Source: Aulostomus chinensis (lineage: Eukaryota > Chordata > Actinopteri > Syngnathiformes > Aulostomidae). From it: a stretch of DNA of 64,000 bases. Numbering within the stretch: position 1 is the first letter of the stretch; each line of letters starts with the position of its first letter. A model generated the notes under the pieces. The model was not told the DNA's origin. It searched no databases and saw only the letters and a list, made by a program, of their open reading frames with translations. Both the position numbers and the translations under genes were made by a program. Shown here one piece after another: positions 14,624-27,300 of the stretch. The DNA lies in contig JBBMOA010000013.1 in assembly GCA_037954235.1 (NCBI GenBank), forward strand, positions 19,528,501 to 19,592,500, in the 5' to 3' direction.

Positions 14624-15384
14624 AACCACCCACCCAAAGCATTTAAAGAAACAATTTGCTGGAGCCATGTGGTGTTATTATCTTGTTAGGCCCAGTTAAG
14701 AGGCCGTGTCTCTGAGGGCTGAGCTGACTCTGTCAAGAGAGCGTCGCTTTGCTCTGTGGGCTGCCATATGACCACAGACACATCAACCATCACACAGACG
14801 GACAGCTACATGAGTCACTACCCTCACGGTATTCCCCTGATCTGTCAAGAGGCTCAAAGCAGTTTGGTCTGCAAGCAAAAGTTGTTAATGTGATTCTCCG
14901 AGCCTGAAAATAAAGCTAATATCCATTCATTTTTATTTTAAAACACCAATTCAATAAAATTTGTATTTAAATTGATATTGAAGAAAAAACTGAACAATTC
15001 TGTTGTAAAGACACAAGAAAGAAGTTCTCTCCATCCTACAGAATAAACAAAATAACAAAAATGGAAAAGCACCGAAATACAGTATTGGATGATATACTGG
15101 CATAGGGATGACAGTAATGAAGTTTTTTTCCCCCACATGCAGTCTTCAAACGTGGTTTTGAAACACATCATTGTTATTTCTGATGTCAGAGACAGATAGC
15201 TTTGGGCGCTGTCTCTGGTTCTGAAAGAAGTGCAGGAGAGAGATGGAACACATCGCTTCGGTTCAGCCTGCTCTCTTTTCTGGGTTGTAAATAGAACTTT
15301 CAGCCTCAATTCTATTTTTTTTTTCTCCATTGTAGCAATCCACAGAATTCAGTGACGGAAAATGAGGCTTCGGTCAACGAATGA

Positions 15385-15396
15385 GGGGGGGGGGGG

Positions 15397-15453
<57 letters not shown>
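15385..15453. repeat. G15-(AG)27 homopurine tract
   Basis: Fifteen consecutive G followed directly by an uninterrupted AG repeat. Not one pyrimidine occurs on the + strand over 69 bp. Confidence 0.95.
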
Positions 15454-15455
<2 letters not shown>

Positions 15456-15831
15456 GCCTGAGCAACAAAGGCAGAAATAATCATTGGATTGTCTGTCTTT
15501 TGCATAATGGCCCTGTTGACTCTCATTTTGTGGATTTTACAAGTCATCTCTCAAAGGATAGAATGATTCATACATTTTCTTATTTACATTTTGTTGACTT
15601 ATGTTTCGAGTGCTCAAATTTCCCAAATTGTGCGGCGTTCACCACTGCTGCGATAAATGTGTTATTGTCTGAGCCATTCAGAGACCATTGTATGGTTAAA
15701 TCGATAAATTTCATCACCCTGAAACCACCAGAGAACCTGTAAGTGGTGACCTGGCAATCTGCCCCAAACATCCCTATTTTATAAAATGGCCATGACGCAC
15801 AAACAAGGAAAATGTACAATACGGAACACAT

Positions 15832-15836
<5 letters not shown>

Positions 15837-15873
<37 letters not shown>
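15837..15873. repeat. (CA)18 microsatellite
   Basis: Uninterrupted CA run. Confidence 0.9.
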
Positions 15874-15875
<2 letters not shown>

Positions 15876-17394
15876 CCAGAGAGTCCTCTTCCAGTCCAGG
15901 AAAAATATCAACACCATGTGGTAATATTGAGGAGTGAGAATTTGCTTCCCTTGTCATGGTTAACTCATCCCTCATCCTGGTGCCAGGCCTGTATAGAGGC
16001 ATGCTGCAAGATGCTGAATAAATTCAATCAAAGCTTCAGCTGACGAAAGAGGAACATACAGATGCCAAGTGCAAATGGTTTTCAAAATATAGGTTCGGAA
16101 GTTCCCTGACATTGGAGATATAATTCTAAATTTACACCTCCTCCTCAGGTGCAAAGCATTTCGTATTAGATCCCAGCCGGAATGTCAAAGTGGGGAAAGC
16201 ACAGGTGTAGTTAATAACTTCAGTGATGGCTAAATCTTTTTAGTTTACACATGAGTGCATGATGCTTTACTAGTAAGGCTTCCTTGGTTACTTAAATAGA
16301 ACTGAGACGCTGTACTTTGCGTCAATAAGTCAAACTTTCTGCTGCAAAGACGGTTTGTTGTCTGCAAGGGGACTGTAAACCCATCCAATAAAATCACGTT
16401 CCACCTATTTTGTCTGCATAACACTAATGTACAAACGCTGACTTTGCCAAAGAGGGTTATTATCTTTACACAAACAAAAGGACTGAATTGTCATTGTAGT
16501 ATTCATCCTACCTGTCTGGGGATTATTAGACTACTGAAATGGCATTAAGTGTATGGATTCTGGATCCAAGAGTTCAGCTTTGGCTAACAAAGACAAACAC
16601 ACAGCTGATTGCAGCGTGAGTTGGAATAGAGACATTCAAAGGGGAGACAACATCGAGAGACACACATTGACCTATAATTACCAACAGCGTGAGTGCTGAG
16701 GGGCAGCGATTGGCTGACTCTTAGGGTCCTGTGGCCTTACAGGATGAGAGCCATCACGCAATTGCACGGGATCAGCAAATCACTGTCAGATGCCCACCGA
16801 CTAGCTAGACAACTGCAAAGAAGATTCACAGGCATCTTTCAACAAAAAGTGCTTTAAAAGTATCGTAATGGATGGAAAAAATGAAAAGAAATTTTGCTAC
16901 TTATATGAAGAACTGCATCATTTAGTGACAAAGAAGATTCCATAGCTGAATAATAAATCCATAAGTCAGCAAGAAAGCAATTGGGTGATGTCCAGGCATT
17001 TCTAATCTGCCGACACAGATGAGGTGAACTCTATTTAAATCATAATAGCAGATTTCCTTAAATCATTGCCACAACTCCACAATTTACCAAGCGTTTGAAG
17101 ATGGTCTGGAGAACTGTTCCTATTAGGCATCAGGCAGTTACTGATGTCTTAATGCAGGTCAGCTTCCAGACCTGCAGCTGCACAGAGAAAGACCAAGCAG
17201 GGAAAGAGGCGAGTGTGGAATAAACCCAGAATCAGCAGCTCTCCCTTTGCCTCTTTCCTTATCTGCTCACACAGCCAGTTGAGAAGCACACAGACACAGC
17301 ACTCTCAAGACACAGCCAAGCTTTCCTGGCATGGCTCCCCCTACTATGGAGAGATGGGTTTGTCCTCCCATCTACACCTCTGTGTGAAGCCGCG

Positions 17395-17436
17395 CACACA
17401 CACACACAGACACACAAACACACACACACACACACA
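17395..17436. repeat. Imperfect (CA)n microsatellite
   Basis: CA run interrupted by CAGA and CAAA units. Confidence 0.85.
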
Positions 17437-19669
17437 TCTAGCAGCAGCCATGAGCACATTTAATTGGCCAGCTGTCTAAGTGGTCAGAGCCTCTAATTAC
17501 TCCAGAAAAGGCAGACAGCCATTATTTTGACAGTGGCTCAAGTCATATAGGAGCTCACATTGAAACTGTACACAAGAGTGCAAACATGAGGCATATGCAA
17601 ATATCAGCGAATTGTCCTTGCCCTCACATTCCCACTGGAGCAAAACTGCACCTCCCCATTTCTCCTTCAGGACGCTAATTGATTAAAAATTCAACATATG
17701 GTAATACAAAGCATGGGAGTGAGACTCTGCTTGCAGGCAATAGCTGCAGTAGAATCCTCGCAGTAATCAAAGTGATGTCTTATCAGCTAATTATCTGCAC
17801 TGAACTGGTTATCAAACGCGCATCCTGAAGTCTGGTTCCTCCTCTGCTCCCGTTTCAGTGTATCAGTGTGGGTGTGCCAGTAGGTGACATCTCTGGCTAA
17901 CAGTCCGTGTAAAGCTAGTAAGCACAGACATCAGCAATATACAAAGCACACTGACCCTTGGATGCCACAGGGACGCACAATGGAGATGAGTCAGGAGGGC
18001 CGCGGGGTAGAGAAAATGATGGAGGTCCGGCGGGTTAATGCTGGAAAAAGCACACACAGCTTTAATGTGACACACACTTACAACTTTTCATCCTCTTCTA
18101 ATTACTTTGTATGGAGGACAGTTTGGACAAACGAGTAATTTTACACCACTTTTCCTCACAGGAAGTTGGGCAGTCCTCTCGTGTATATTACCAGACTGCA
18201 AAAGATAAATCCTTAAAAAGCATCAGAAAAAAAATAATGAGCAAAACATTTTCAAACCGTCCTAAATGTCTTCACAGTTAGGGACTACAGATGAAAATTT
18301 CGATTGATATTAGCTGATTAACACAATAGGTGAATTATATACAAAGAAAACATTAAATGGGCACATGAATGGCAAGGTAGAATAATATTACAAACATGAT
18401 CATTCTGGTTAATGTTAAAAAAAAAATCAACAAGAAAATTGCAGGTTAATGAATGTTTCGATTGTTTAAAATGAGTATCATTTAAATTTTAAAATAATCT
18501 GCCATTATTACACCTGCTTTGAATTTACGAGACAAATTTTCTCCTCTGCCATTTTATTTATTTATTTTTCACAGTTAGTGTCAGCGTTTCCTGTCTACAC
18601 TTCCACGTAGCCTACTGGAGCTAAGCTACAGCAGCCAACGGCCACAGTTGGCTCATGGTTCCCCAATGATTCGAAGAAATTCTTTACTATAACAGACGTT
18701 ACCAGCACACGAGACGATGCCGTTGAAAATCACTTATCTTGTGGCTTGCAGCGGCGTCTCTGATACTCCGTGTAACTTTACTCCAGCTCCTCCATTTGCT
18801 CCGAAGTCGTACTTTGAGCTAAGCTAACGTTAGCTTGCCTAGCTGAAGTAGGAACACCTGCCACCTGTCCTTCCAGGTAGACTAAACTAGCGTGCGGGAT
18901 GAAAACCGTAGCTTGTCTTGAGAGATCCCCGAGGAACACGGTGACCCGTTTAACCCAGCACTCAAATGTAGTAAATTAATACACTTTAGAAACACACAGT
19001 GTTAATTTTTATGCTAATGTAGCTTTTATATTGTTGAATTATTTTGCCTCAAAGAATGCCGAGCAGAATGATGATACATTGACTTCAGTTTATACATTTA
19101 TTCATTCTCTGTTCATCCTGTCTGGCATTATTTGCACGTCAGTGCCAAATACATATCATAATCTGCATTATGTATTAATGTAATCCTAATTTCTGGTGGG
19201 TCATGTTGATCTAGTATCGGGATGTTGTGATTTGTTAAATATAGATATTCTTTTATAGAGTATAAGAGGGCACTCAAAACAGAATTTTCTTAGCGGGGAG
19301 GAATATTTATTTTATCCTCTGTATTTCACATGACTACTTAGCTGCGAGTGTACTTTTAACACATTATACAGTACACAAATGGAATAACTATATTGTGTGT
19401 ACTTCACTAAATGTGACTTGAACTGTTGCATTATGAAATATTATTCCATGACTGACAATAACCCTCAGTTTTATTTTAAAAAATAAGTAAAAATATGAAG
19501 AAAAAATTTTTTTTTTTAAAGTTTTAAAAAATGTTATTCTGTGCATCAGTTGTCTACCTTTAAACTCTTATAAGCACAGTGTGGGTGCGGAGTACACACA
19601 GCTCTGACATCAGTGTGTTCCAACCTTTCTCAGAGAAACTCTGACTGGTAACTGGTAAACATTAGAGCC

Positions 19670-19698
19670 ACACACACACACACACACACACACACACC
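19670..19698. repeat. (CA)14 microsatellite
   Basis: Uninterrupted CA run. Confidence 0.9.
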
Positions 19699-20387
19699 AG
19701 AACCAGTGTCTACTCTGACTGACTGATAAGGATTCCACTGGATGACGATGATTTAAAATGACACATAATACACATAAGCTAACTCCCATATTGACTCAAA
19801 TAAATGAAAATGGTTTAAACAGCTGTGTTGTCTATAGAATTGAGTACTTCTTCGTTCCAACTGGTAGCTGCCAAACGTCGTAGCTCATTACTGGAAAGTG
19901 TATGGACTTTATTCTTACACCCACACCGGAAAAGAGGACCACCGCCAATGGTCTTGACACTGATCACCAAGGAGCGAAATTACATTGTTGATGCCGATTT
20001 CAAGACTCCTTCCTTATCAAAATCATTAAAAGTGTTTCTGTTACTCAATGTTGTTGTTTTTTTTTTTATTTCAAACAGAACTGAGTTACACTCATTAATC
20101 TCGAAGGAAGTGATGCAAGAACTTGTCTTGTAGCCCGGTGGGGTTGACCCACACGAGGCCTTTTCCACGACAGCAACTCCGCTCATGTAAACGTGATCTA
20201 TGTCAGACTAACAACCGCCTGAAAAAGTTCTACAAGTATTCTCGATCCAGGGGGACTCACTGTAAAACCAGAGCAGGCACTTTGAAAATCCTCAGGTATG
20301 TGTACACCAAACACATGGCTTAACTGAGATATACAGAGAAATGCAGTGGTACCTTCTCAACTTTGGTTCAAATATAAATCATAGGTC

Positions 20388-20535
20388 TGTGTGGCTCAGC
20401 AGGATGGAGGTGGACACCATGTGTTCCCGTCATCACAAGTTCAAAACCAGCTCATGACCTCAGTGAGACATCATCTGTTTCCTTTCCATATTTCCTGACA
20501 TGTTCCACTCTTTACTATCTATCGAGGCAGAGGTT
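20388..20535 (+). mobile_element. Decayed tRNA-derived SINE-like relic
   Basis: A tRNA-like head (GTGTGGCTCAGCAGGATGG, A-box like) is followed about 40 bp later by a weak B-box like word (AGTTCAAAACC). A pyrimidine-rich body of repeated TTTCC/CACTAT words follows. The arrangement is that of fish tRNA-derived SINEs, but the promoter boxes are degraded and no target duplication was found. Confidence 0.4.
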
Positions 20536-21399
20536 TCCTTAACGCAGAATGCTGATGTTTCAGCTCCCTAAGATGTTTACCATCTATCATTGTCATATGT
20601 CTTGGAAAAAAAAAAAAACAACAACTCTAATACTGTGGAAAATATATATTTAATACATCATTCCACCGCCGAAAAGCCTCATAGTCCCTTTCAGATACTG
20701 TGAGGAGTTGAGTGTTTTCTTGTCAGCATTATGCTACATTACACCTGCTGTCAGTCACCTTGTAGTCACAAGAAGTAATGAAAGTCAAATCAAATCCCTC
20801 TAAAGCTCGTCAGTTTACGAACTCTACTGTCACAAGCGTGTCTTCATGTTTAGACGATGATTGTTTGCTGGCAGAGCAGTTCGTTTCATGCAAGATTGGC
20901 GCCCTTTAGTTGTTAATGTTAAAAAGAAATGTTTTCTAAATTAAGGAGATAAGTTTTCATGGTAGGGGGAAAAAAAAACTGCCTTGTTTTTCTGAATTAC
21001 TGAACAGAAAAACAGCTATTTTTCTCTCAGATGAATGCGATGCACTCTTCCTAAAAAGGAATTCATCCTACTTCTCACTTTCAGTATTTATATCATGGAC
21101 CCATTTAGATCGAGTATATCTTGAAAAGTTTTTAGGTTGTGGCTATATCTTGTTATTGACAAGCTGCTTCTGCTGCATCCTCGCTGTCACCCAGTACATA
21201 GGTGTACCAACGTGTTCCCAGCTTCATCCTCTTGTCCAAATGTGGTCACTTCCGGTTCTGACAGTGACAATAAAGCAGCGTCCAAAAGGCCAACTTCAAA
21301 ACAAACCACCGGGTGATTTCCTCACAACTGCAGCCACCATATCCCGTCAATTTTGAAAGAGTTTTCTGAAGTGCAAGAGACCGCAGAGAAGTTGCTGAG

Positions 21400-24300
21400 A
21401 GGAGTTGTGTTTACTTGGAGATTAAGGTTTCAAAAACCTTGAGCTTGTTCCAACAAAAGTGCCCTATAGATGAGGTTATTTTAGTGATTTTCAGTTAAAT
21501 GTTAACTCAAAAAACATATCCAATCATTGTTGGCTTTAATCTCAGACCGCAAACTTTCTCAAACCACAGGCGAGTGCCATTATACATTGTTTGCCTGCTC
21601 TGTCTGATTCAGTGAAAGTAAATTTGTGGTCAAAGTTTACTGGAGACGTTAATGACCTCAGCCACTGGCAGCCCTCCACAGACCTTTCACCGCCTTGTTG
21701 CCTTTTTGAGTTGTGCAAAACCCATCTTGAACATGCAGAAAAAGAAACAGCCTCCAAAAACACGGAGGTCTCAGGGGCGGTCAGCAGCAGCAGTGCAGCT
21801 GTAAATCCGGCAGCATGCGTATCTGACGGGTCATTATTCCATTTGATGAGCATCATTTACAGTCAGACTGTATACAAAACCACAACTGATTCTCGGAGAG
21901 AGTAATGCTGTTTGTGTTTTTCATTAATAATGGACAATTTTATCTTGTCTGAATGCTTTTTATTTATTTATTTATTTATTTATTTTAGTGATGACCTCAC
22001 ATTCTAATGTTGAGAGTTTCAGAGAATGGGATGTAAAACTATCCCACATATGTAAGCGGTTTGATTTTTACTCCAGATCTACTGTATCACAAAATGATGG
22101 TGTGCATTAACGTCCAGATTTACAGTATAACCATATGTTATGTGATTTATGTTCCTTCATGTTACAGTGCAACAATCTAGGCACCTGTGTACATACCGTT
22201 TTAGGACAAGACATTTTAAATTCCTACACTTCAGTTGCACTTCTTACATAGTAAATGGCTTTTGGACATAAATCATGTCATGAAGAATTTTAAAATCACT
22301 GCTAAAATGAGGCCATTGCATGCATGCCTCTGTGTTTTTTTTCCCCAGGACGAACAAATTGTTCTGGATGTTTAGGGACTCTGTCAGCATCGGGCCAATC
22401 GCTCCTCTGTGTAATGTAAGGCATGAGGTGGGAATGTGAGACGTGGTCAAGAGTGTGGGTGCTCTTGGATTCCATGTTTCAACAGATCACTAAAATATGT
22501 TTTGACACAATGGAGAAGATGGAAAAGTAGAGTTTCTCTCAGCCTGTATGCGCTGAACATGGCTTGAAAAAACAGATGATATACGTGTAAACTTGTAATC
22601 ACGGTCCATAAATTGTTAGAATTATTTAAAGGCATTTCCTAAATGTAGTTTTAAATCTTTAGTGCATCATATTAATGTCCCTTGGATTGCCTAATGAGTT
22701 CACACAATGCTCGTTAAGCTCCAGCAGCCAGGTAAATCTCTCAGGATCTCACACTAGATGGTGTTCGCGCAATGATCCGGTTCTATCAGCAGGGACCTGC
22801 TAAAAGTGAATTTCTAGACCCCGCTCTGATAAGAACTAGCTGAATACTTGACCTCCCAAAAAACAGCAACTTTTTATTTTGAAATTTGTTTTTGTGACGA
22901 TGAGACGCAGATGAGATTTCACTACAACAACTGCTTCCCTCTGTTCCTGTCTTGAAGCTAAGGGAAGAAGCCACGCATACAAACATCTCTTTTTCACCTG
23001 ACAGAAATGTAACGACTGGCAAGAGCGTGAGAAAGCCTACTGAGCTATACCTTTAACGCCACTTTATACTCAGTGTCTGCCTCCCTCCATCAGATGTCAC
23101 ACATGTCCACATCACACGTGTTCGGCAGGACACGCTGCACTCTGTATAATTATGCTGCTCGCATGTCCTCATTACAACATGTAGGTCTCTCTGCTCACCG
23201 AGCAGTAATGCAGATATACTGTACGTTAAGTGGGTCTTTCATATGTCATAAATTTGAGCCAGCTTTAAGACTTTCCCCTTGAGTGGAGGGACAGATGTTT
23301 GTGTGGTTGCCATGGCGAGGGGCATCTTTTCGTGAGGGAACAGCAGAGGTGTTGCACGATCCGCCATCACCCTTTCGGGGGAGTCAGTGCTAAAATACCA
23401 TCCACTCAACTGGGTGGGCGCCCACATGAGGGAACGAGGACACATACCGCAATATATAGACTCCATTTATTTTAATGGAAATTGCCGTTTCACCCTCCAG
23501 ACAACAAGCGAGTCATTGATAGCCTCTACACATGCTGAAAGATAAATATTCCCACAATTGAGAAATACATCCGGCTGAAACAAATACAGTCAAACTTGAG
23601 TCTTTTAGGGTTGGCGTGTTATTGTTTGCATGTTAAGGTTTCCTTCTCTGCAAGGTATTGTATTTCCTAAAGGGTTACGCAAACATAATGTATCCTATAA
23701 AATACACTTTCTCATAGAATTAAACACAGACAGATATGTTTGGACTAATAGGAGCAAACTGGTTTGAATGAGCTTTGTTTCTAAAGTTAGGAGCGCCTGG
23801 GAGAGATCCCCATAAACTCACAAGGGCATTGTTTGGCCATATTTAAGGAGGCCATGGGTCTAATTATCAATTAACTGGGTTATTATTTCCTCTGAAACAC
23901 ACATATGTGCTCTTTAAGTATGCAGGATACTTTGATTGCTGCTAATCAAAGGTTTTTTTTTTCTTTTACTTGTACCATTCACAGGTAATTTCCTATGAAA
24001 CTTGAAATGCATCCAAGTTTATTGCTTATGCGCTTCATGCTCCAGCAATACATTCGTCTGAAAATAATTAAAGTACATGTATACATTTGACTAAAATGCT
24101 CAAGGCTGTTGGCAAGAGTGGACGTAAATATGCACTTTTGACATCCTGTCCTTTGAGTTGGGGAGTGAAATTAGAGGTTTCAGTGCTCTCAAATCTTTGG
24201 GGGTGCAGATCTGGCGCTCTGTCCAAACATTTGTCTTCATCTCCAGGATGGCTGCTGGTCCTGGCCGTGCTGCCAGCTCCTTGCTGCTTGTTTCATGATT

Positions 24301-27300
24301 AAATACATTTTGATTTGCAGGACCATGTTGTAAACTTCCTGTGTGGTTGCACCGTCAGGTCTGTGTTCCACGCCGCTGCTCCCAAAAGGCCTTACACCAT
24401 TATTATCCCTGCAAATTAGTCCAGTTAACCCACCCTTACTCCAGATCACTCTTTGTTAACCCCTCATTTTTCACCGTGTCTGGATGTCGGACTGAGGCAT
24501 TGTAGAAGTCAGGTTCCCCTCCCAACCGTCCCCAACTGCCCAAGAACCCTTGTGAATATTAAGCAGCACAGACGGCAGGAATGCCTCGGCTAAATTAGCC
24601 GCAGATGTTGTTGAGGGGATTCGGTTGTGAGGTGTTTTGTCTGCAAGCTGAGCTGTAAAACATCGGCGGGGTGACAGTTCCTCTGGTGATCATCTAAGGT
24701 GAAACAGCACAAAGTAATACAGGCCTGCAGTCGTGGCTGAACACTCAACCTCCCATTTAACAGTCACTTATGAAAAGTTTCAGGAGACAAGCTGAACAAA
24801 GAGCCGTTGAGTTGATGGGCAAAGCAGGTAGAGTCTGTATGGGGCGATTGACCCCCCCCCCCACCACTACCACCACCACCTATTACAGATAAAGTGGGGA
24901 ACTCCATGATTAAATTGGAGGATAACCTACTTAACACCACAACATAATCCTAATTTGCTCCATATGCCGTTGTCCTTTACGTAGCACTTTAAATAAATTC
25001 AACATGTGGAAGTCCATTTACAAGCGGATTGTATTTTAATACGTGTTATAATATCATTTTAAAAACACTACACAGAGCTCACAAATGGAAAATGTTATTA
25101 CCTGCCGGTCGTGTCAATTTGAAAGGAAGCAGGCCTGAGATGTCTGGGTGTCTGGGAAAAAGATGAATGACCGCACAAAGAAAATGATTTCGTACTTTGT
25201 TCCAAATTCTACACCAGCCTTTGCTGCAGGGTACGACTCCCGACGTAAACTGTGACACATGTGATTTCTTACTCCCAGTTCAAATTATGATAGTTTGGAC
25301 TGCCGGCGCTCTGGCTCCAGGAGCACAGGAAGAGGAATTTAGACTCAAATAAATTGACGAACGTTAACAGGCATGAAGGATTTAACAATTCTTGAATTTC
25401 ACATGCAAACCAAAAGCATAAAATTCTTTTTCAGTACATAACCTTCTTAGTGATTTAAAGCTGCTGTTACCGGTTTTTTGATGAGCAGTGGGTCAGACAG
25501 TGTGAGCAATGCTGCTTGTATCTCTGCAGTTCCTCTTTTAGCATAATTAGCATCACTGCTTAGTTTCGATGACCAACAACTCAACTATTTTACTTCACTC
25601 ACTCGTTTCTTTTGATAGCATAAAAAGTTGTGATAATGCAAATCTTCACTTCCTGTCCAGCACCAAATCGACAAAGTTCAAATAGAAAGACAAAGGAACA
25701 TTTAACTGCTAGAGAATCAAATGTTTTGCTGAGATGTTGGAGATGAAAAATGCTTGCTCTAGCATTCACTTTAACCACTTTTATTTATTTATATTTTTTT
25801 ACATGGACAGGGCACATGAATGGACATTTCTCCGAATGCACCCGTTTAGCCATCTTGTCTCATTCTGAACTGTAGTCCCAGGGCAGGTATGACAGAAGAC
25901 ACATAAAGCACTTTAATTTGCTTTATATGAAAAAAAGTGTCCTCAGGGTTGTGATTAAAAGTAGTCCAAAAACAATGTTTTCAAGTTTAGCAAATCCTTC
26001 ATGAGGCAAGGGTTTGACTACATTATATCTGAAAATGCATGTACAATATTGGATGTTCTCATACTGCATCCCATGTCAATCTCTGTATTATAATTAAATC
26101 TGTCACATCGCGTCTTCATTTGCACATACTGTCATCCATCATCACAGACATTCCAAGGAATAATGAGAGTGTTATAACTCCTGGGTGGGAGGACCCCTTG
26201 CCATGGTTGAGAAACCATTACCTCTGAGGCGTAAGTTCTTATATGGAGGGTAAGTGCAGGGAGCAGCCCATTTACTGACAAGGTGAAGCTTAACATGAGA
26301 GCTAATTCAAGGGTGGCCAAGATCCGTGCAGGCCATCTGCCAAGAGTCCAATACAGCAAATGGTTGGATCTGTGTAAGCCCTAAGCTGACAATAAAGTAA
26401 CGTTACTTAAAAGATGCTAACATCCTTTAATGGGTATGAAAGCCACTGCAGCAGAATACAAATCCTGGCTTTTTTTCCCCCCTCTTGTGTTCCCTGCAGG
26501 CCCAGACTTTTATCCGCTCCATCCAGCATGCCTTGTGAAGTTGACTCATTGAGCGCTTGGGGACAAAAGAGAAACTTTTATCAACTTTGGCTGTGAATAA
26601 CCCACTGTCTGGACTTTGAGAAAATCAGAGTTGGGGGGAAAAAAATTACAGAAATTTATCTCTTGACTGCAAGACAAGGGAAGAGTGTGCCAAGAAAAAG
26701 AAAAAAAAGTATCACAAACGAAGAGGCTCATGATGGTGGTGTTTGCCACCTGCTCTGGGACACACATGAAGGGCGGTAGGTAAACCTGGGGTCACAGCTG
26801 TCAGCAGTTTCTCAGTTATACAGGCCAAGTGGGACAGCAGATATTGAGGGGGGGGGGGGGCACACGCAACAGTGATGACATGAGAGGGAAGCTGGGGGGT
26901 TATACAGTCACACTATCTTCAAATAACACAGCACTCTGTATAAACTCTCTGTGCGATTGCTCAGACGTGTGAAGGAGTTTTCTCTCAGGACTCCTGGTGA
27001 CAGAGAGAGCCTGCCCACAACTCCTATAAAAAGAGAGGGATGCCCACTTCCTGTTCCCCTAAGGCCTGCCAGTCCTGCCTCTAGGGAGGCCCCATAATTT
27101 ATTATTTGTTCCCCTCTTGTTAAGGAAATACTTTCTCAATAGCTCTTTCTCCTCTGTATATTTGTACTGTTCTTATTTTCTTCCTTGATTCAACTCTGTC
27201 CTCTTTTATTTATTTGCTTTCCAAACACACGCTTGGTTCGTTACATCCACACTGCCAAGAGGAGACTTTAAAAAAAATTACTTTTGTCCTCTCGGAGGAC

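Larger units (their letters stand above)
10400..18270. other. Gene-free stretch with microsatellites
   Basis: No coding exon is recognised on either strand. The stretch contains a G-run at 13698-13708, CA repeats near 14.6, 15.8 and 17.4 kb, and a long purine tract at 15.4 kb. The part around 17455-17700 is rich in homeodomain- and octamer-like words and may be regulatory. Confidence 0.5.
18271..21400. other. Gene-free stretch with probable decayed mobile-element sequence
   Basis: No recognised gene. An island at about 18590-18960 is richer in CpG than its surroundings and contains GCTAACGTTAGC-type palindromic words, which I associate with teleost mobile elements. No terminal repeats could be paired, so no element is named. 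Confidence 0.3.

Noticed and set aside
15362..16043. Open frames of 85-140 codons on both strands around 15.4-16.0 kb
   Set aside because: They are created by the GA and CA repeats (runs of Glu-Arg, Thr-His or Val-Cys) and carry no other protein signal.
18271..18970. A hAT transposon, from TAGGGACTACAG near 18280 and the GCTAACGTTAGC words
   Set aside because: No matching second terminal repeat or transposase remnant could be found by eye.
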